A DNA stretch of 64,000 nt from DASSUW01 sp963792385 (lineage in GTDB: Bacteria; Actinomycetota; Thermoleophilia; Solirubrobacterales; Solirubrobacteraceae). Location of the stretch: NCBI GenBank assembly GCA_963792385.1, contig CAWBVZ010000011.1, positions 248,001-312,000 of the forward strand. The letters run 5' to 3'. Positions 24,239 to 34,632 of the stretch are shown here, one piece after another. Positions within the stretch are counted from its first letter, which is position 1. Each line of letters starts with the position of its first letter. Under the pieces are notes generated by a model that saw only the letters and a list, made by a program, of their open reading frames with translations, had not been told where the DNA came from and made no database searches. Both the position numbers and the translations under genes were made by a program.

Positions 24239-27200
24239 ATGCTCCACATTCACCGATCTGAACGGGCCGATGGGCTGGTCGACGCGCTGCGCGCGCTGCT
24301 CGCCGATCCCCTGCCCGACCCGTTCGCGCGCGAGGTCGTCGCCGTTCCGACCCGCGGCATGGAGCGCTGGCTCACCCAGCGGATGTCTTCCGGTCTGGGC
24401 GCTTCGCCGGGGCGGCGGGACGGCGTGTGCGCGAACGTCGGCTTTCCGTTCCCGCGCAGGCTGATCGGCGATGCGGTGGCGGCGGCGTGCGGGATCGAGG
24501 CCGATTCCGATCCGTGGCTGCCGGAGCGGTCCGTCTGGCCGCTGCTCGAGATCGTCGACGAGTGCCTTTCGGAGCCGTGGCTGCACGCGCTCGCCGAGCA
24601 TCTCGGTGAGACGGCGGACCGGCGCTACACGAGCATCCGGCATCTCGCCGACCTGTTCGACCGCTACGAGCTGCACCGGCCGGAGCTGGTTCGCGCATGG
24701 GCGGCGGGGGACGATTCCGGCGTCGCGGACGACGCCGCCTGGCAGGCCGAGCTGTGGCGCCGCCTGCGCGACCGGATCCCGGAGCCCGGGCCGGCCGCAC
24801 GGCTCGAGGTCGCGTGCGCGCGCCTGCGCGAAGAACCAGGACTGGCCGACCTCCCGCCGCGCTTCTCGTTGTTCGGCCTGACCCGGCTGCCGGCCGGCCA
24901 CCTGGAGGTGCTGCGCGCGCTCGCGGCCGCGCGCGAGGTCCACGTGTTCGCGCTGCATCCGTCGCCCGGTCTATGGGATCGCGTCGCGCGGGTGCCGGAG
25001 CGGGTCGTCCGGCGCCGCGCGGACCCGACCGCGACGCTGGCAGACAACCGGCTGCTCGCTTCGTGGGGTCACGACGTCCGCGAGTTGCAGCTCGTGCTCG
25101 CCGGAGCCGGTGAGCACGTCGACCACCACCATGCGGTCGAGCATCGCGGCGACACGCTGCTCGCCCGTGTCCAGGCCGCGGTGCGCGAGGACCGCGCCGC
25201 CGAGCCCGGCCCGGTGGACCGCAGCCTGCAGGTGCACTCGTGCCACGGCCGCGCGCGCCAGGTCGAGGTCCTGCGCGACGCGATCCTGCACCTGCTCGAC
25301 GAGGACCCGACGCTCGAGCCGCGCGACGTGATCGTGATGTGCCCCGACATCGAGACGTTCGCGCCGCTGATCCAGGCGAGTTTTGGTGCCGGCGAGGTGT
25401 CCGACGAGGACGACGAGATCGAAGCGCTTCCTGAGGACATCCGCCCGCCCGACCTGCGCGTGCGGCTCGCCGACCGGTCGCTGCGGCAGACCAACCCGAT
25501 CCTCGCCGTCGTCGCGCGGCTGATGGAGCTGGCCGACGAGCGCCTCACCGCGTCGCAGGTGCTCGACCTGGCCGACCGCGAGCCGGTGCGCCGGCGCTTC
25601 GGGTTCGACGACGACGACCTCGCGCGGATGGAGGAATGGGTCCGGGCGAGCGGGATCCGCTGGGGACTCGACGCCGCGCACCGGGCGCCGTTCAAGCTCG
25701 AGGCGCTGCCCGCGGGCACGTGGCGGGCCGGGCTCGACCGCGTGCTCGTCGGCGTCACGATGACCGAGGACGAGCAGCGGCTGTTCGAGCGCGTGCTCCC
25801 GCTCGACGACGTCGAGAGCGGCGCGATCGAGCTCGCCGGCCGATTCGCGGAGCTCCTCGATCGCCTGCAGCTGACGCTTGACGCCTTGAGCGCGTCGCAG
25901 TCGATCGCCGCGTGGGCGCGGGCGATCGCCGGGGCCGCCGACGCGCTGACCGCATCGTCGCCGCGAGACGTGTGGCAGCGCGCGGAGCTGCAGCGGCTCC
26001 TCGACGACGTGGTCGCCGAGGCGGCGGGCCACGCGACGCCGCTCGCGCTGCCCGACGTGCGCGCGCTGCTCGCCGATCGCCTGCGCGGGCGGCCCACGCG
26101 GGCGAACTTCCGCACCGGCCACCTGACGATCTGCACGCTCGTCCCGATGCGCTCGGTGCCGCACCGCGTCGTCTGCCTGCTCGGCCTCGACGACGGCGTG
26201 TTCCCGCGCAAGGCGCCGCGCGACGGCGACGATCTGATGCTCGACGACCCGCATGTCGGCGAACGCGACGCGCGCACCGAGGACCGCCAGCAGCTGCTCG
26301 ACGCGCTGATGGCCGCGACCGAGCGCCTGCTGATCACCTACACCGGCAACGACGAGCGCACGAACCTCGCGCGGCCCCCGGCGGTGCCGGTCGGGGAGCT
26401 GCTCGACGTGGTCGGCCGCGGGGTCGTGGTGCGGCACCCGCTGCAACCGTTCGACGCGCGCAACTTCGAGGTCGGCGAGATCGTTGCGGACCGGGTCTGG
26501 AGCTTCGATCAGGTGACGCTCCAGGGAGCGCGGGCGCTCGCGGGCGAGCGTTCCGTGCCGGGCCCGTTCCTCGCCGGGCCGCTCCCCGACCTGGAGGCGG
26601 CGCTGGTCGAGCTCGACGACCTCGTGCGCTTCGTCGAGCGGCCGGTCCGCGCGTTCCTGCGCCGGCGGCTCGGGATCACCGTCGGCGACTACTCCGACGA
26701 GATCGAGGATGCGCTCCCGGTGGAGCTCGGCGGCCTCGACCTGTGGAGAGTCGGCCAGCGGTTGCTCGACGCCCGCCTCGCCGGCGCGGAGCCGCGCGCG
26801 ACGGTGCTTGCCGAGATCGCGCGCGGGACGCTCCCGCCCGGCGTGCTCGGCCGGCCGGTGATGGAACGCGTGCAGCCGGTGGTCGAGGAGATCGTCACGC
26901 ACGTCCCGGCCGGCGACGCGGGGTCGCTCGACGTGAAGGTGGCGATGCCCGGCGGACGCATCCTCACCGGCACCGTGCCCGGTGTCGCGGGCGACGTGAT
27001 CCGGACCGTGATCTACGCGCGCGTGAGCGCACGCCACCGGCTCGCGGCGTGGGTGCGGCTGCTCGCCCTGACGGCCGCGCACCCGGAGCGGCCGTTCGAG
27101 GCCGTCACGGTCGGCCGGGCCCCGTCCGGGTCGGACTTCGCGCGTGACGATCGCGCGCATCCCCGTGCTCGATCCCGACCCGGCCGCGCGCCACGCGCTC

Positions 27201-27557
27201 GCGCTCGATCACCTCACCGTGCTGCTCGACCTGTTCGACCGCGGGATGCGGGAGCCACCGCCGCTCACCTCCGCTGCGTCCGCCGCCTACGCGGCCGCCG
27301 CTCGGGCCGGCGGGAACGCCGTAGCGGCCGGGAGCAAGGCCTGGGAGTCGCCGTACAACTTCGACGGCGAGGACAAGGAGCCCGAGCACCAACTTGTGCT
27401 CGGCGGCGTGCTCACGTTCGCGGAGTTGCTCGGCGAGCCCGCGCGTGCGGACGAGTCGGGCCCGTGGTGGGACGCGACGGAGACGCGGCGCTTCGGCCGC
27501 TGGGCGCGACGGCTGTGGGACGGGCTGCTCGCGGTCGAGGACGTGGTCGAGCAGTGA
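24239..27557 (+). CDS. recC: exodeoxyribonuclease V subunit RecC, frameshifted
   Basis: RecC homologue, about 1105 residues once a frameshift is allowed. The N-terminal helicase-like part has AREVVAVPTRGMERWLTQRM, NVGFPFPRRLI and HSCHGRARQVEVLRDAILHLL; the middle has GHLTICTLVPMRSVPHRVVCLLGLDDGVFPR; the C-terminal nuclease-like part ends YNFDGEDKEPEHQLVLGG. At about 27139-27144 (around FEAVTVGRAPSGSDFA) homology moves to another frame, which begins VTIARIPVLDPD and ends at 27557. Removing one base from the local GC repeat restores continuity. The original frame lacks stops and runs on into recB, creating a false 2220-residue ORF. First gene of the recC-recB-recD operon; GTGA overlap with recB. 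A sequencing error is more likely than a true pseudogene. Confidence 0.88.
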
Positions 27558-30500
27558 CGCAGCCGTTCAACATCCGCGACCCGCTGCCAGTCGGCGTGAC
27601 CGTGCTCGAGGCGAGCGCCGGCACCGGCAAGACGTACACGATCGCCGCGCTCGCCGCCCGCTACGTCGCGGACGGCACACCGCTGCACCGGCTCCTGCTC
27701 GTCACGTTCACGCGGATGGCGACCGGCGAGCTGCGCGAGCGCGTGCGGGAGCGGCTCGTGAGCGCCGAGCGGGCGCTGAGCGGCGGTGCGTCGGACGAGC
27801 GCGACGAGGTCGTCCGGCTGCTGATGGAGGGCACGCCGGAGCAGGTGCGACTCCGGCGCGACCGCCTCGCGCGCGCGCTCGCCGACTTCGACGCGGCGAC
27901 GATCGCCACCACGCACGGGTTCTGCCAAGAGGTGCTCGGAGGGCTCGGCGTGGCGGGGAACGTCGAGCGCGACAGCGTGTTCGTCGAGGACGTCTCCGAC
28001 CTGGTCGACGAGGTCGTCGACGACCTCTACGTGCGCCGCTTCTACCGCGGCGATGCGGCGGCCGACTTCACCCGCGCGGAGGCGGGGCGGATCGCCTCGA
28101 TCGCAGTGGCGAACCCGGCCGCGCCGATCGAGCCGGCAGGCGCCGCCGAGGACACCGTGCCCGCGATGCGCCGCCGGCTCGCCGAGGCGGTGCGCGACGA
28201 GCTCGAGCGCCGCAAGCAGCGGATGGGCGTGATGACGTACGACGACCTCCTCACGCGGCTGAACGACACGCTCGAGGGGCCCGGCGGCGCGGGCGTCGCC
28301 CGGCGGCTGCGCGAGCGCTGGCCGGTCGTGCTGGTCGACGAGTTCCAGGACACCGACCCGGTGCAGTGGAACATCATGCGGCGCGCGTTCGGGGAGGGGA
28401 CGCTGGTCCTCATCGGCGACCCGAAACAGGCGATCTACGCGTTCCGCGGCGCCGACGTGTACGCGTACCTCGAGGCCGCGCGCCGGGCCGGTGCGCAGGC
28501 GACGCTGGAGGTCAACTGGCGCAGTGACCAAGGGCTGGTCGACGCCTACGACGCGCTGTTCGGCGGCGCCCGGCTGGGGCACGAGGGGATCGTCTACCGG
28601 ACGGTCCGGGCGACACCGGCGAACCAGCGCCCGCGATTGTCGGGCGCGCCGGAGGCGGCGTCGCTGCGGATGCGGGTCGTGCACCGCGACGAGCCCTCGA
28701 TCAGCACGACGCCGGGCGGCTACGCGCGCAACGCCTCGGCGCGCGAGCACATCGCCACCGACCTCGCCCTCGATCTCGTGCGGCTGCTCTCCTCGCCGGC
28801 CGAGATCGAGCGTCGCGCCGACGATGGCACCACGCTCGGCCGCGAGCCGATTCGCCCCGGGCACGTCGCCGTGCTCGTGCAGACCAACCGCGCGGCGGCG
28901 CAGATCCGCGACGCGCTGGAGGCCGCCGACATCCCCGCCGTCATCAACGGTGCGGGCAGCGTGTTCGCGACGGCGCCGGCGCGCGAGTGGCTGCGGCTGC
29001 TCGAGGCGATCGAGCGGCCGACGTCGGCGCCGCGGGCACGATCGGCCGCGCTGACGCCGTTCTTCAGCTGGAGCGCCGAGCGGATCGCGTCCGCCGACGA
29101 GGAGGCCTGGTCGGAGGTCCACCGGCGTCTGCACGACTGGGCGCGCGTCCTGCGGGTCAAGGGCATCGCGTCGCTGACCGAGACGATCACGCTGCTCGAA
29201 GGGCTGCCGGAGCGGATCCTCGCGACGGCCGACGGGGAGCGCGACCTGACCGACCTGCGCCACATCGGCCAGCTTCTGCACGCTGCCGCGGTCACCGAGC
29301 AGCTCGGCACGACCGCGCTGGTGGCGTGGCTCCGGCGGCGGATCGCCGAGGCGGCGCAGGACACCAGCGACGAGGACCGCAGCCGGCGGCTCGAGTCGGA
29401 CGCCGAGGCGGTGCAGGTGTTGACCGTCCACCGCAGCAAGGGCCTCGAGTTCCCGATCGTCTACTACCCGTACCTGTGGGAGCCGGGCTTCATCCCCAAC
29501 GGCCTGCCGGTCGCGTTCCACGATCCCGACGCCGGCGACGCGCGCACGATCGACGTCGGGCTCGAGGGGCCGGACTTCGACCGCCACAAGCAGCAGAACC
29601 TGGTCGAGCAGCGGGGCGAGGACCTCCGGCTCGCTTACGTCGCGCTCACCCGCGCGCAGCACCAGGCGGTCGTGTGGTGGGCGGGGTCCTGGAACAGCAA
29701 GGACTCCGCGCTCGGCCGCCTGCTGTTCGCGCGCGACGAAGCGGGAACCGTGGCGCCGGCCGGCCGCGGCTCGCCGACCGATGCCGCGGTCCGGGCGCGG
29801 TTCGACGCGCTGGCGCTCCAGGCGCCCGGGTGCATCAGCGTCGAGCGCTCGGCGCTGGGCATGCCGATGTCGTGGAGCGGCTCGCTGCGGAAGCCGGCCG
29901 AGCTGTTGGCTGCCCGCTTCGATCGGGAGCTCGACTGGCGCTGGCGCCGGACGTCGTTCAGCGACATCACGGCGGGTGTCTACGAGGCCCGCGTCGCCAG
30001 TGAGCCGGAGGAGACGGTGGTGTCCGACGAGCCGGTCGTGCCCGTGCGCTCCGCGGCCGCGGCCGGCGATGACGTCCTGCGCGCGACGCTGTCACTCCTG
30101 AGCGGGATGCCGGTTGGCGCCGATCTCGGCACGTTCGTGCACCGGGTGCTCGAGGCGACCGACTTCGCGGCGCCCGACCTCGGCGCCGAGCTGACCGCGC
30201 GCGTGGCCGAGGTGCAGGCGCGGCGCCCGCTCGACATCGGCGATCCCGCCGCCGCGGTCGCCGGCCTGCGCGCGGCGATCGAGACACCGCTGGACGGCGG
30301 CGGGCTCGCGCTTCGGGATGCAGCACGGGCGGATCGCCTCGACGAGCTCGACTTCGAGTTTCCGCTCGTGGGCGGCGACGAGCCGACGGCGCAGTTGTTC
30401 GTCGACGCGATCGCGCATGTGCTGAGAGAGCATCTGCCCGCGGGCGACCCGCTCGTCGGCTACGCCGACCGGCTGGCCGACCCGGTGCTGCGCCGCAGCG

Positions 30501-30901
30501 TGCGCGGCTACCTGACCGGCAGCATCGACCTCGTGCTCCGGACCGGAGACCGGTATTCGGTCGTGGACTACAAGTCCAATTGGCTCGGCGGGATCGAGGA
30601 GCAGCTGACGGCCTGGCACTACCGCCCGGCCGCGCTCGTTCTGGAGATGGAGCGCGGGCACTACGGTCTCCAGGCGCTGCTCTACACGGTCGCGCTGCAT
30701 CGCTACCTGCGCTGGCGGCTCGATGGCTACGACGCGGAGCGCAACCTCGGGCCCGTGCGGTACCTGTTCCTGCGCGGCATGACCGGGACCGACACGCCGG
30801 TCGTGGACGGGGCGAGCTGCGGTGTCTTCACGTGGCAGCCTTCCAAGGCGTTGGTCGAGGCGCTGAGCGACGTGCTCGACCAGGGCGGTGTCGTGGCGTG
30901 A
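27554..30901 (+). CDS. recB: exodeoxyribonuclease V subunit RecB
   Basis: A 1115-residue RecB: UvrD-type helicase plus nuclease. Walker A is LEASAGTGKTYTIAAL; helicase motifs include THGFCQEVL, LVDEFQDTDPVQW, IGDPKQAIYAFRGAD, LTVHRSKGLEFPIVYYPYLW and RLAYVALTRAQHQ. The C-terminal nuclease keeps GSIDLVLRTGDRYSVVDYKSN and the following Q/Y motif (YGLQALLYTVALHRYL), so both translocase and nuclease should be active. With RecC and RecD it resects double-strand ends for recombination. It starts at GTG 27554, overlapping the recC stop, and overlaps recD by 4 nt. Confidence 0.93.
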   Translation: MTQPFNIRDPLPVGVTVLEASAGTGKTYTIAALAARYVADGTPLHRLLLVTFTRMATGELRERVRERLVSAERALSGGASDERDEVVRLLMEGTPEQVRLRRDRLARALADFDAATIATTHGFCQEVLGGLGVAGNVERDSVFVEDVSDLVDEVVDDLYVRRFYRGDAAADFTRAEAGRIASIAVANPAAPIEPAGAAEDTVPAMRRRLAEAVRDELERRKQRMGVMTYDDLLTRLNDTLEGPGGAGVARRLRERWPVVLVDEFQDTDPVQWNIMRRAFGEGTLVLIGDPKQAIYAFRGADVYAYLEAARRAGAQATLEVNWRSDQGLVDAYDALFGGARLGHEGIVYRTVRATPANQRPRLSGAPEAASLRMRVVHRDEPSISTTPGGYARNASAREHIATDLALDLVRLLSSPAEIERRADDGTTLGREPIRPGHVAVLVQTNRAAAQIRDALEAADIPAVINGAGSVFATAPAREWLRLLEAIERPTSAPRARSAALTPFFSWSAERIASADEEAWSEVHRRLHDWARVLRVKGIASLTETITLLEGLPERILATADGERDLTDLRHIGQLLHAAAVTEQLGTTALVAWLRRRIAEAAQDTSDEDRSRRLESDAEAVQVLTVHRSKGLEFPIVYYPYLWEPGFIPNGLPVAFHDPDAGDARTIDVGLEGPDFDRHKQQNLVEQRGEDLRLAYVALTRAQHQAVVWWAGSWNSKDSALGRLLFARDEAGTVAPAGRGSPTDAAVRARFDALALQAPGCISVERSALGMPMSWSGSLRKPAELLAARFDRELDWRWRRTSFSDITAGVYEARVASEPEETVVSDEPVVPVRSAAAAGDDVLRATLSLLSGMPVGADLGTFVHRVLEATDFAAPDLGAELTARVAEVQARRPLDIGDPAAAVAGLRAAIETPLDGGGLALRDAARADRLDELDFEFPLVGGDEPTAQLFVDAIAHVLREHLPAGDPLVGYADRLADPVLRRSVRGYLTGSIDLVLRTGDRYSVVDYKSNWLGGIEEQLTAWHYRPAALVLEMERGHYGLQALLYTVALHRYLRWRLDGYDAERNLGPVRYLFLRGMTGTDTPVVDGASCGVFTWQPSKALVEALSDVLDQGGVVA

Positions 30902-32697
30902 CCGCGATCGACGCGTTCGACGCACGCCGCGCGATCCGGGCGGCCGGCCTGCTCCGGGAGTTCAACGAGGCCGGCGTGCTCGGGCCTGCCGACGTGCATG
31001 TCGCGCAACGGCTTGCCGCCCTGGCCGGCGAGACCGACGAGTGGATCCTGTTGGGAGCCGCGCTCGCGGTCCGCGGCCCACGACTCGGTCACGTGTACGT
31101 CGACCTCGACACGATCCGCGACACCGCGACCGTCGACAGCGACGAGCCGGTGGACCTGACCGCGCTGCCGTGGCCGGATCCCGTTGCGTGGCGCGCACGG
31201 CTCGAGGCGAGCGCGCTCGTCGGCGGCCCGCTCCGGCTCGAGGGCACATCGCTCTACCTCGACCGCTACTGGCGTGAGGAACGCCAGATCGCGGCCGACC
31301 TGATCGCGTTGCGCGACGGGCGTCCCGCGCCGGTCGACGACACGGTTCTCTCCGACGGGCTGGCGCGCCTGTTCGCCGGCGAGGCCGATCAACTGCAACG
31401 GCTAGCGGCCGAGACCGCGGTCCGGCGCCGCTTGACGGTCGTGGCCGGCGGCCCGGGCACCGGCAAGACGACGGCCGTGGCGCGGATCGTCGCACTGCTG
31501 CTGGAGCAGGCGGCATCGGCGGGCGCGCCCGAGCCGCTGATCGCGCTCGCCGCACCGACCGGCAAGGCGGCCGCACGCCTCGTCGAGGCGGTCCACGACG
31601 AGGCGGCGGTGCTCGACGTGAGCGACGCCGTGCGGACCCGGCTCGCGAGCCTGGACGCGTCGACGCTGCACCGGCTGCTCGGCTGGCGCCCGGGCAGCCA
31701 CAGCCGCTTCCGCCATGGCCGCGGGAACCGGCTCCCGCACGACGTCGTGATCGTCGACGAGACCTCGATGGTGTCCCTGTCCTTGATGGCCCGGCTCGTC
31801 GAGGCGGTCCGGGCGGAGGCGCGGCTGATCCTCGTCGGCGACCCCGGCCAGCTCACCTCGATCGAGGCCGGAGCCGTGCTCGGCGACATCGTCGGTCCCG
31901 GCGCGTCGGAAGACGACGGAATCGTTGTGCTCGACCGCGTCCACCGCTTCGGCGGAAGCATCGCCCGCGTCGCGGAGGCGATCCGGCGCGGCGACGGCGA
32001 CGCCGTGATCTCGGCACTGGCCGAGGTGACGTGGATCCCGGTCGACCCCGCCGATCCGTCGGCCATACCCGCGCTCGGCCCGGTCCACGACGGCGCGGTC
32101 GCGTGTGCGCGCGCGGTCATCGCGGCGGCGCGCACCGGCGCCGGCGAGGCGGCGCTCGAGGCGCTCGGCGCGTTCCGCGTCCTCTGCGCCCACCGCCGCG
32201 GCCCGCACGGCGTCACCGCCTGGACGTCCCAGATCGAGACGTGGCTCGCGCAGGAGGTCGAGGGCTTCGGCGCCGAGGGTGACTGGTACGTCGGCCGCCC
32301 GCTGCTCGTGACCGAGAACGACTACGGACTCCGCCTCTACAACGGCGACACCGGAGTCGTGATCACGACCGGCCGCGGCCATGTAAGCGCGGCGTTCGAG
32401 CGCCAGGGCCAGATCCTCGAGTTCAGCCCCACCCGGCTCGCCGCCGTCGACACCGTCTACGCGATGACGGTGCACAAGAGCCAGGGATCGCAGTTCGACA
32501 CCGCGGCCGTTCTGCTGCCGGACCCGACGTCGCACGTCCTCACGCGCGAGCTGCTCTACACCGCGGTCACGCGCGCCCGCCGCGAGCTGATCCTCGTCGG
32601 CACCGAGGAGGCGATCCGCGCCGCCGTCGCGCGGCCGGTCGCGCGGGCGTCGGGGCTACGGAACCGGCTCCAGGTACGATCCGCGACCCATGACTGA
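30898..32697 (+). CDS. recD: exodeoxyribonuclease V subunit RecD
   Basis: A 599-residue 5'-3' helicase subunit of RecBCD. Motifs: Walker A VAGGPGTGKTTAVARIV, AAPTGKAAARL, Walker B VIVDETSMVSL, GDPGQLTSIEAGAVLGDI, and the C-terminal UvrD-like block YAMTVHKSQGSQFDTAAVLLP and LYTAVTRARRELILVG. The N-terminal 130 residues are the RecB-interacting domain. It starts at GTG 30898 in a GTGA overlap with recB; the longer frame back to 30580 shadows recB. The HhH-GPD-type repair gene overlaps its end by 8 nt. Confidence 0.93.
   Translation: MTAIDAFDARRAIRAAGLLREFNEAGVLGPADVHVAQRLAALAGETDEWILLGAALAVRGPRLGHVYVDLDTIRDTATVDSDEPVDLTALPWPDPVAWRARLEASALVGGPLRLEGTSLYLDRYWREERQIAADLIALRDGRPAPVDDTVLSDGLARLFAGEADQLQRLAAETAVRRRLTVVAGGPGTGKTTAVARIVALLLEQAASAGAPEPLIALAAPTGKAAARLVEAVHDEAAVLDVSDAVRTRLASLDASTLHRLLGWRPGSHSRFRHGRGNRLPHDVVIVDETSMVSLSLMARLVEAVRAEARLILVGDPGQLTSIEAGAVLGDIVGPGASEDDGIVVLDRVHRFGGSIARVAEAIRRGDGDAVISALAEVTWIPVDPADPSAIPALGPVHDGAVACARAVIAAARTGAGEAALEALGAFRVLCAHRRGPHGVTAWTSQIETWLAQEVEGFGAEGDWYVGRPLLVTENDYGLRLYNGDTGVVITTGRGHVSAAFERQGQILEFSPTRLAAVDTVYAMTVHKSQGSQFDTAAVLLPDPTSHVLTRELLYTAVTRARRELILVGTEEAIRAAVARPVARASGLRNRLQVRSATHD
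32675..32680 (+). promoter_or_regulatory. -10 hexamer TACGAT, leaderless type
   Basis: TACGAT lies inside the end of recD and finishes 9 nt before ATG 32690, so the repair gene may have its own promoter besides operon read-through. Confidence 0.4.
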
Positions 32698-33244
32698 CCG
32701 CCTCTACTTCACGGACGACGACGAAGCGAACGCGCTGATCGCCACGGATCCGATGGCGCTGCTGGTCGGGTTCGTGCTCGACCAACAGGTCACCGTGCAG
32801 AAGGCGTTCGCCGGCCCGCTGGCGATCAAGGAGCGGCTCGGCACGCTCGATGCCGACACGCTCGCGGAAGCGGATCTCGAGCCGATCTTCCGCGAACGGC
32901 CTGCCATCCATCGCTTCCCGGGCTCGATGGCGCAGCGCGTGCACGCTCTCGCCGTGCACATCCAGACGGCCTACGACGGCGACGCCGCGCGGGTCTGGAC
33001 CGACGCCCGCGACGCCGCCACGCTGCGCGCCAACCTGGCGGCCCTTCCCGGCTTCGGCGCGATGAAGATCAAGGCGCTGGGGGCCGTCCTCGCGAAGCGG
33101 TTCGACGTGGAAGCCGCGAACGAGCTCGTGCCGTGGCATCCCACGCTCGGCGACGTCGATTCCCCGCAGGCGCTGGCCGATTACCAGGCCGCCAAGCGCG
33201 TGCACAAGGCCGAGTGGTCGAAGGCCCGGCCCGCGGGCCGATGA
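32690..33244 (+). CDS. HhH-GPD-type base excision DNA repair protein
   Basis: A 184-residue helical protein of the HhH-GPD-type family found in actinobacteria. Helical core LLVGFVLDQQVTVQKAFAGPLAIKERLG, then a helix-hairpin-helix-like stretch LRANLAALPGFGAMKIKALGAVLAKRFD, where LPGFG...KI is the DNA-binding hairpin. The usual catalytic lysine of glycosylase/lyases is not evident, so monofunctional glycosylase or DNA-binding activity is more likely. It overlaps recD by 8 nt and has its own TACGAT hexamer. Placement after recCBD supports a repair role. Confidence 0.85.
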   Translation: MTDRLYFTDDDEANALIATDPMALLVGFVLDQQVTVQKAFAGPLAIKERLGTLDADTLAEADLEPIFRERPAIHRFPGSMAQRVHALAVHIQTAYDGDAARVWTDARDAATLRANLAALPGFGAMKIKALGAVLAKRFDVEAANELVPWHPTLGDVDSPQALADYQAAKRVHKAEWSKARPAGR

Positions 33245-33274
33245 GTTTCTGCGCCAGCGCCCGTTAAAGGGTTC

Positions 33275-34288
33275 ATGAGAGCGCTCATCGAGGCCGCGAC
33301 GGCGGGCGACGAGTCTGCGTTCGCGGCGCTGGCCGAGCGGCACCGGCGCGAGCTGCAGGTGCACTGCTACCGGATGCTGGGGTCGATCGAGGACTCCGAG
33401 GACACCGTGCAGGAGACGTACCTGCGCGCGTGGCGGAGCCGCGAGAGCTTCGGGTCGGACGGCCGCTGGTCGTTCCGCGCGTGGCTGTACCGGATCGCGA
33501 CGAACGCGTGTCTCGACGCGCTCGACAAGGCGCCGCGGCGCCTGCTCGCGTCGCAGCTCGGGCAGCCACCGTCACACCCGAGCGGTGCGCCGCCCGCTCC
33601 GCTCGAGATCCCGTGGCTGGAGCCGTATCCGGACCAGCTGCTGACGCCCAGCGACGAGCAGCCGGAGGAGATCATCGCGACGCGCGAGACGATCGAGATC
33701 GCGTTCCTCGCCGCGATCCAGCTGCTCGCTCCGCGCGAGCGCGCGGCGCTGATCCTGCGCGACGTGCTGGGCTGGTCGGCGAAGGACACCGCGGAGGTGC
33801 TCGAGACGAGCGTCGCCGCCGTCAACAGCGCGCTCCAGCGCGGCCGCGCGACGCTCCGGAAGCACCTCCCGAGGCGCCGAGACGACTGGGCGGCAAACGA
33901 CACGACCGAGCAGGAGCGCGTCGTCCTCGAGCGCTTCATGGACGCGTTCGAACGCGCCGACACCGCCGCCGTCGCCGCGCTCCTGCGCGAGGACGCGCAG
34001 GCGAACATGCCGCCGTACCCGGGCTGGCACGACGGGCGCGCGATGATCATGGACGGCATCGCGATGGCCTTCGATCGCGCGTCCGAGTTCTACCTCGGCG
34101 ACTGGCGATGCGTGCCGACGCGGGCGAACATGCAGCCCGCGGCCGGCTTCTACGTCCGGCGACCCGGCGACGACAAGTTCCGCGCCTTCGCGCTCGACGT
34201 GCTGACGATCGAGGGCGGCGAGATCACCGCATTGACCGCCTTCGAGGCGGTCTTCTTCCCGGCCTTCGGCCTGCCGGCGACACTGTGA
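33275..34288 (+). CDS. ECF RNA polymerase sigma factor, SigG-type, with SnoaL-like C-terminal domain
   Basis: A 337-residue sigma factor. Region 2 (residues 10-80) reads FAALAERHRRELQVHCYRMLGSIEDSEDTVQETYLRAWR; region 4 (about 135-200) reads LAPRERAALILRDVLGWSAKDTAEVLETSVAAVNSALQRGRATLRKHL. The last 125 residues are a SnoaL/NTF2-like domain (FMDAFERADTAAVAALLREDAQANMPPYPGWHDG), typical of ECF groups lacking a classical anti-sigma factor, where the fused domain tunes activity. An AAAGGG site precedes ATG 33275. The cupin-like gene overlaps its stop by 1 nt. Confidence 0.93.
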   Translation: MRALIEAATAGDESAFAALAERHRRELQVHCYRMLGSIEDSEDTVQETYLRAWRSRESFGSDGRWSFRAWLYRIATNACLDALDKAPRRLLASQLGQPPSHPSGAPPAPLEIPWLEPYPDQLLTPSDEQPEEIIATRETIEIAFLAAIQLLAPRERAALILRDVLGWSAKDTAEVLETSVAAVNSALQRGRATLRKHLPRRRDDWAANDTTEQERVVLERFMDAFERADTAAVAALLREDAQANMPPYPGWHDGRAMIMDGIAMAFDRASEFYLGDWRCVPTRANMQPAAGFYVRRPGDDKFRAFALDVLTIEGGEITALTAFEAVFFPAFGLPATL

Positions 34289-34596
34289 TGGGCGAGCGCC
34301 TCTCCTTCATCGACCGCCCGCTGCCGCCGTCGTTCGAGCTGCGCGTCGTCGCCGTCGCGCCCGGCCACGAACGGTCCTACGACGAGGCCGAGTGGCGCGG
34401 GGCGCTGGTTGTGGTCGAGCGCGGCGAGATCGAGCTCGAGTGCCTGGCGGGCAACCGCCTGAGCTGCGGCGCCGGCTCGGTGCTGTGGCTGGTCGGGCTG
34501 CCGCTGCGCGCGCTCCACAACCACGGGCCCGGGACCGCCGTGCTGGCCGCCGTCACAAAGCGCCGCGATGAGTTTTCGGCACCCCCGCAGTTATAG
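34288..34596 (+). CDS. small cupin-like protein translationally coupled to the sigma factor
   Basis: A 102-residue beta-rich protein (MGERLSFIDRPLPPSFELRVVAVAPG...). The run WRGALVVVERGEIELECLAGNRLSCGAGSVLWLVGLPLRALHN resembles a single cupin barrel, but metal-ligand histidines are largely missing. Its ATG overlaps the sigma-factor stop (TGATG), so both are made together; a modulator of the sigma factor is plausible but unproven. A GTG three bases earlier is an alternative start. Confidence 0.65.
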   Translation: MGERLSFIDRPLPPSFELRVVAVAPGHERSYDEAEWRGALVVVERGEIELECLAGNRLSCGAGSVLWLVGLPLRALHNHGPGTAVLAAVTKRRDEFSAPPQL

Positions 34597-34632
34597 GTGC
34601 AGAACCCCCCGAAGACCGAGGAGATCGACACC

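Noticed and set aside
24239..30901. A single 2220-residue RecC-RecB fusion protein
   Set aside because: The RecC C-terminus is encoded in a different frame (27144-27557) with a normal stop, and RecB has its own GTG start; the long frame results from a one-base shift plus absence of stops in GC-rich DNA.
34597..34632. GTG 34597 as the start of the DHA2 exporter
   Set aside because: It directly follows the previous stop without a ribosome-binding site, while GTG 34633 has GAGGAG at a good distance.
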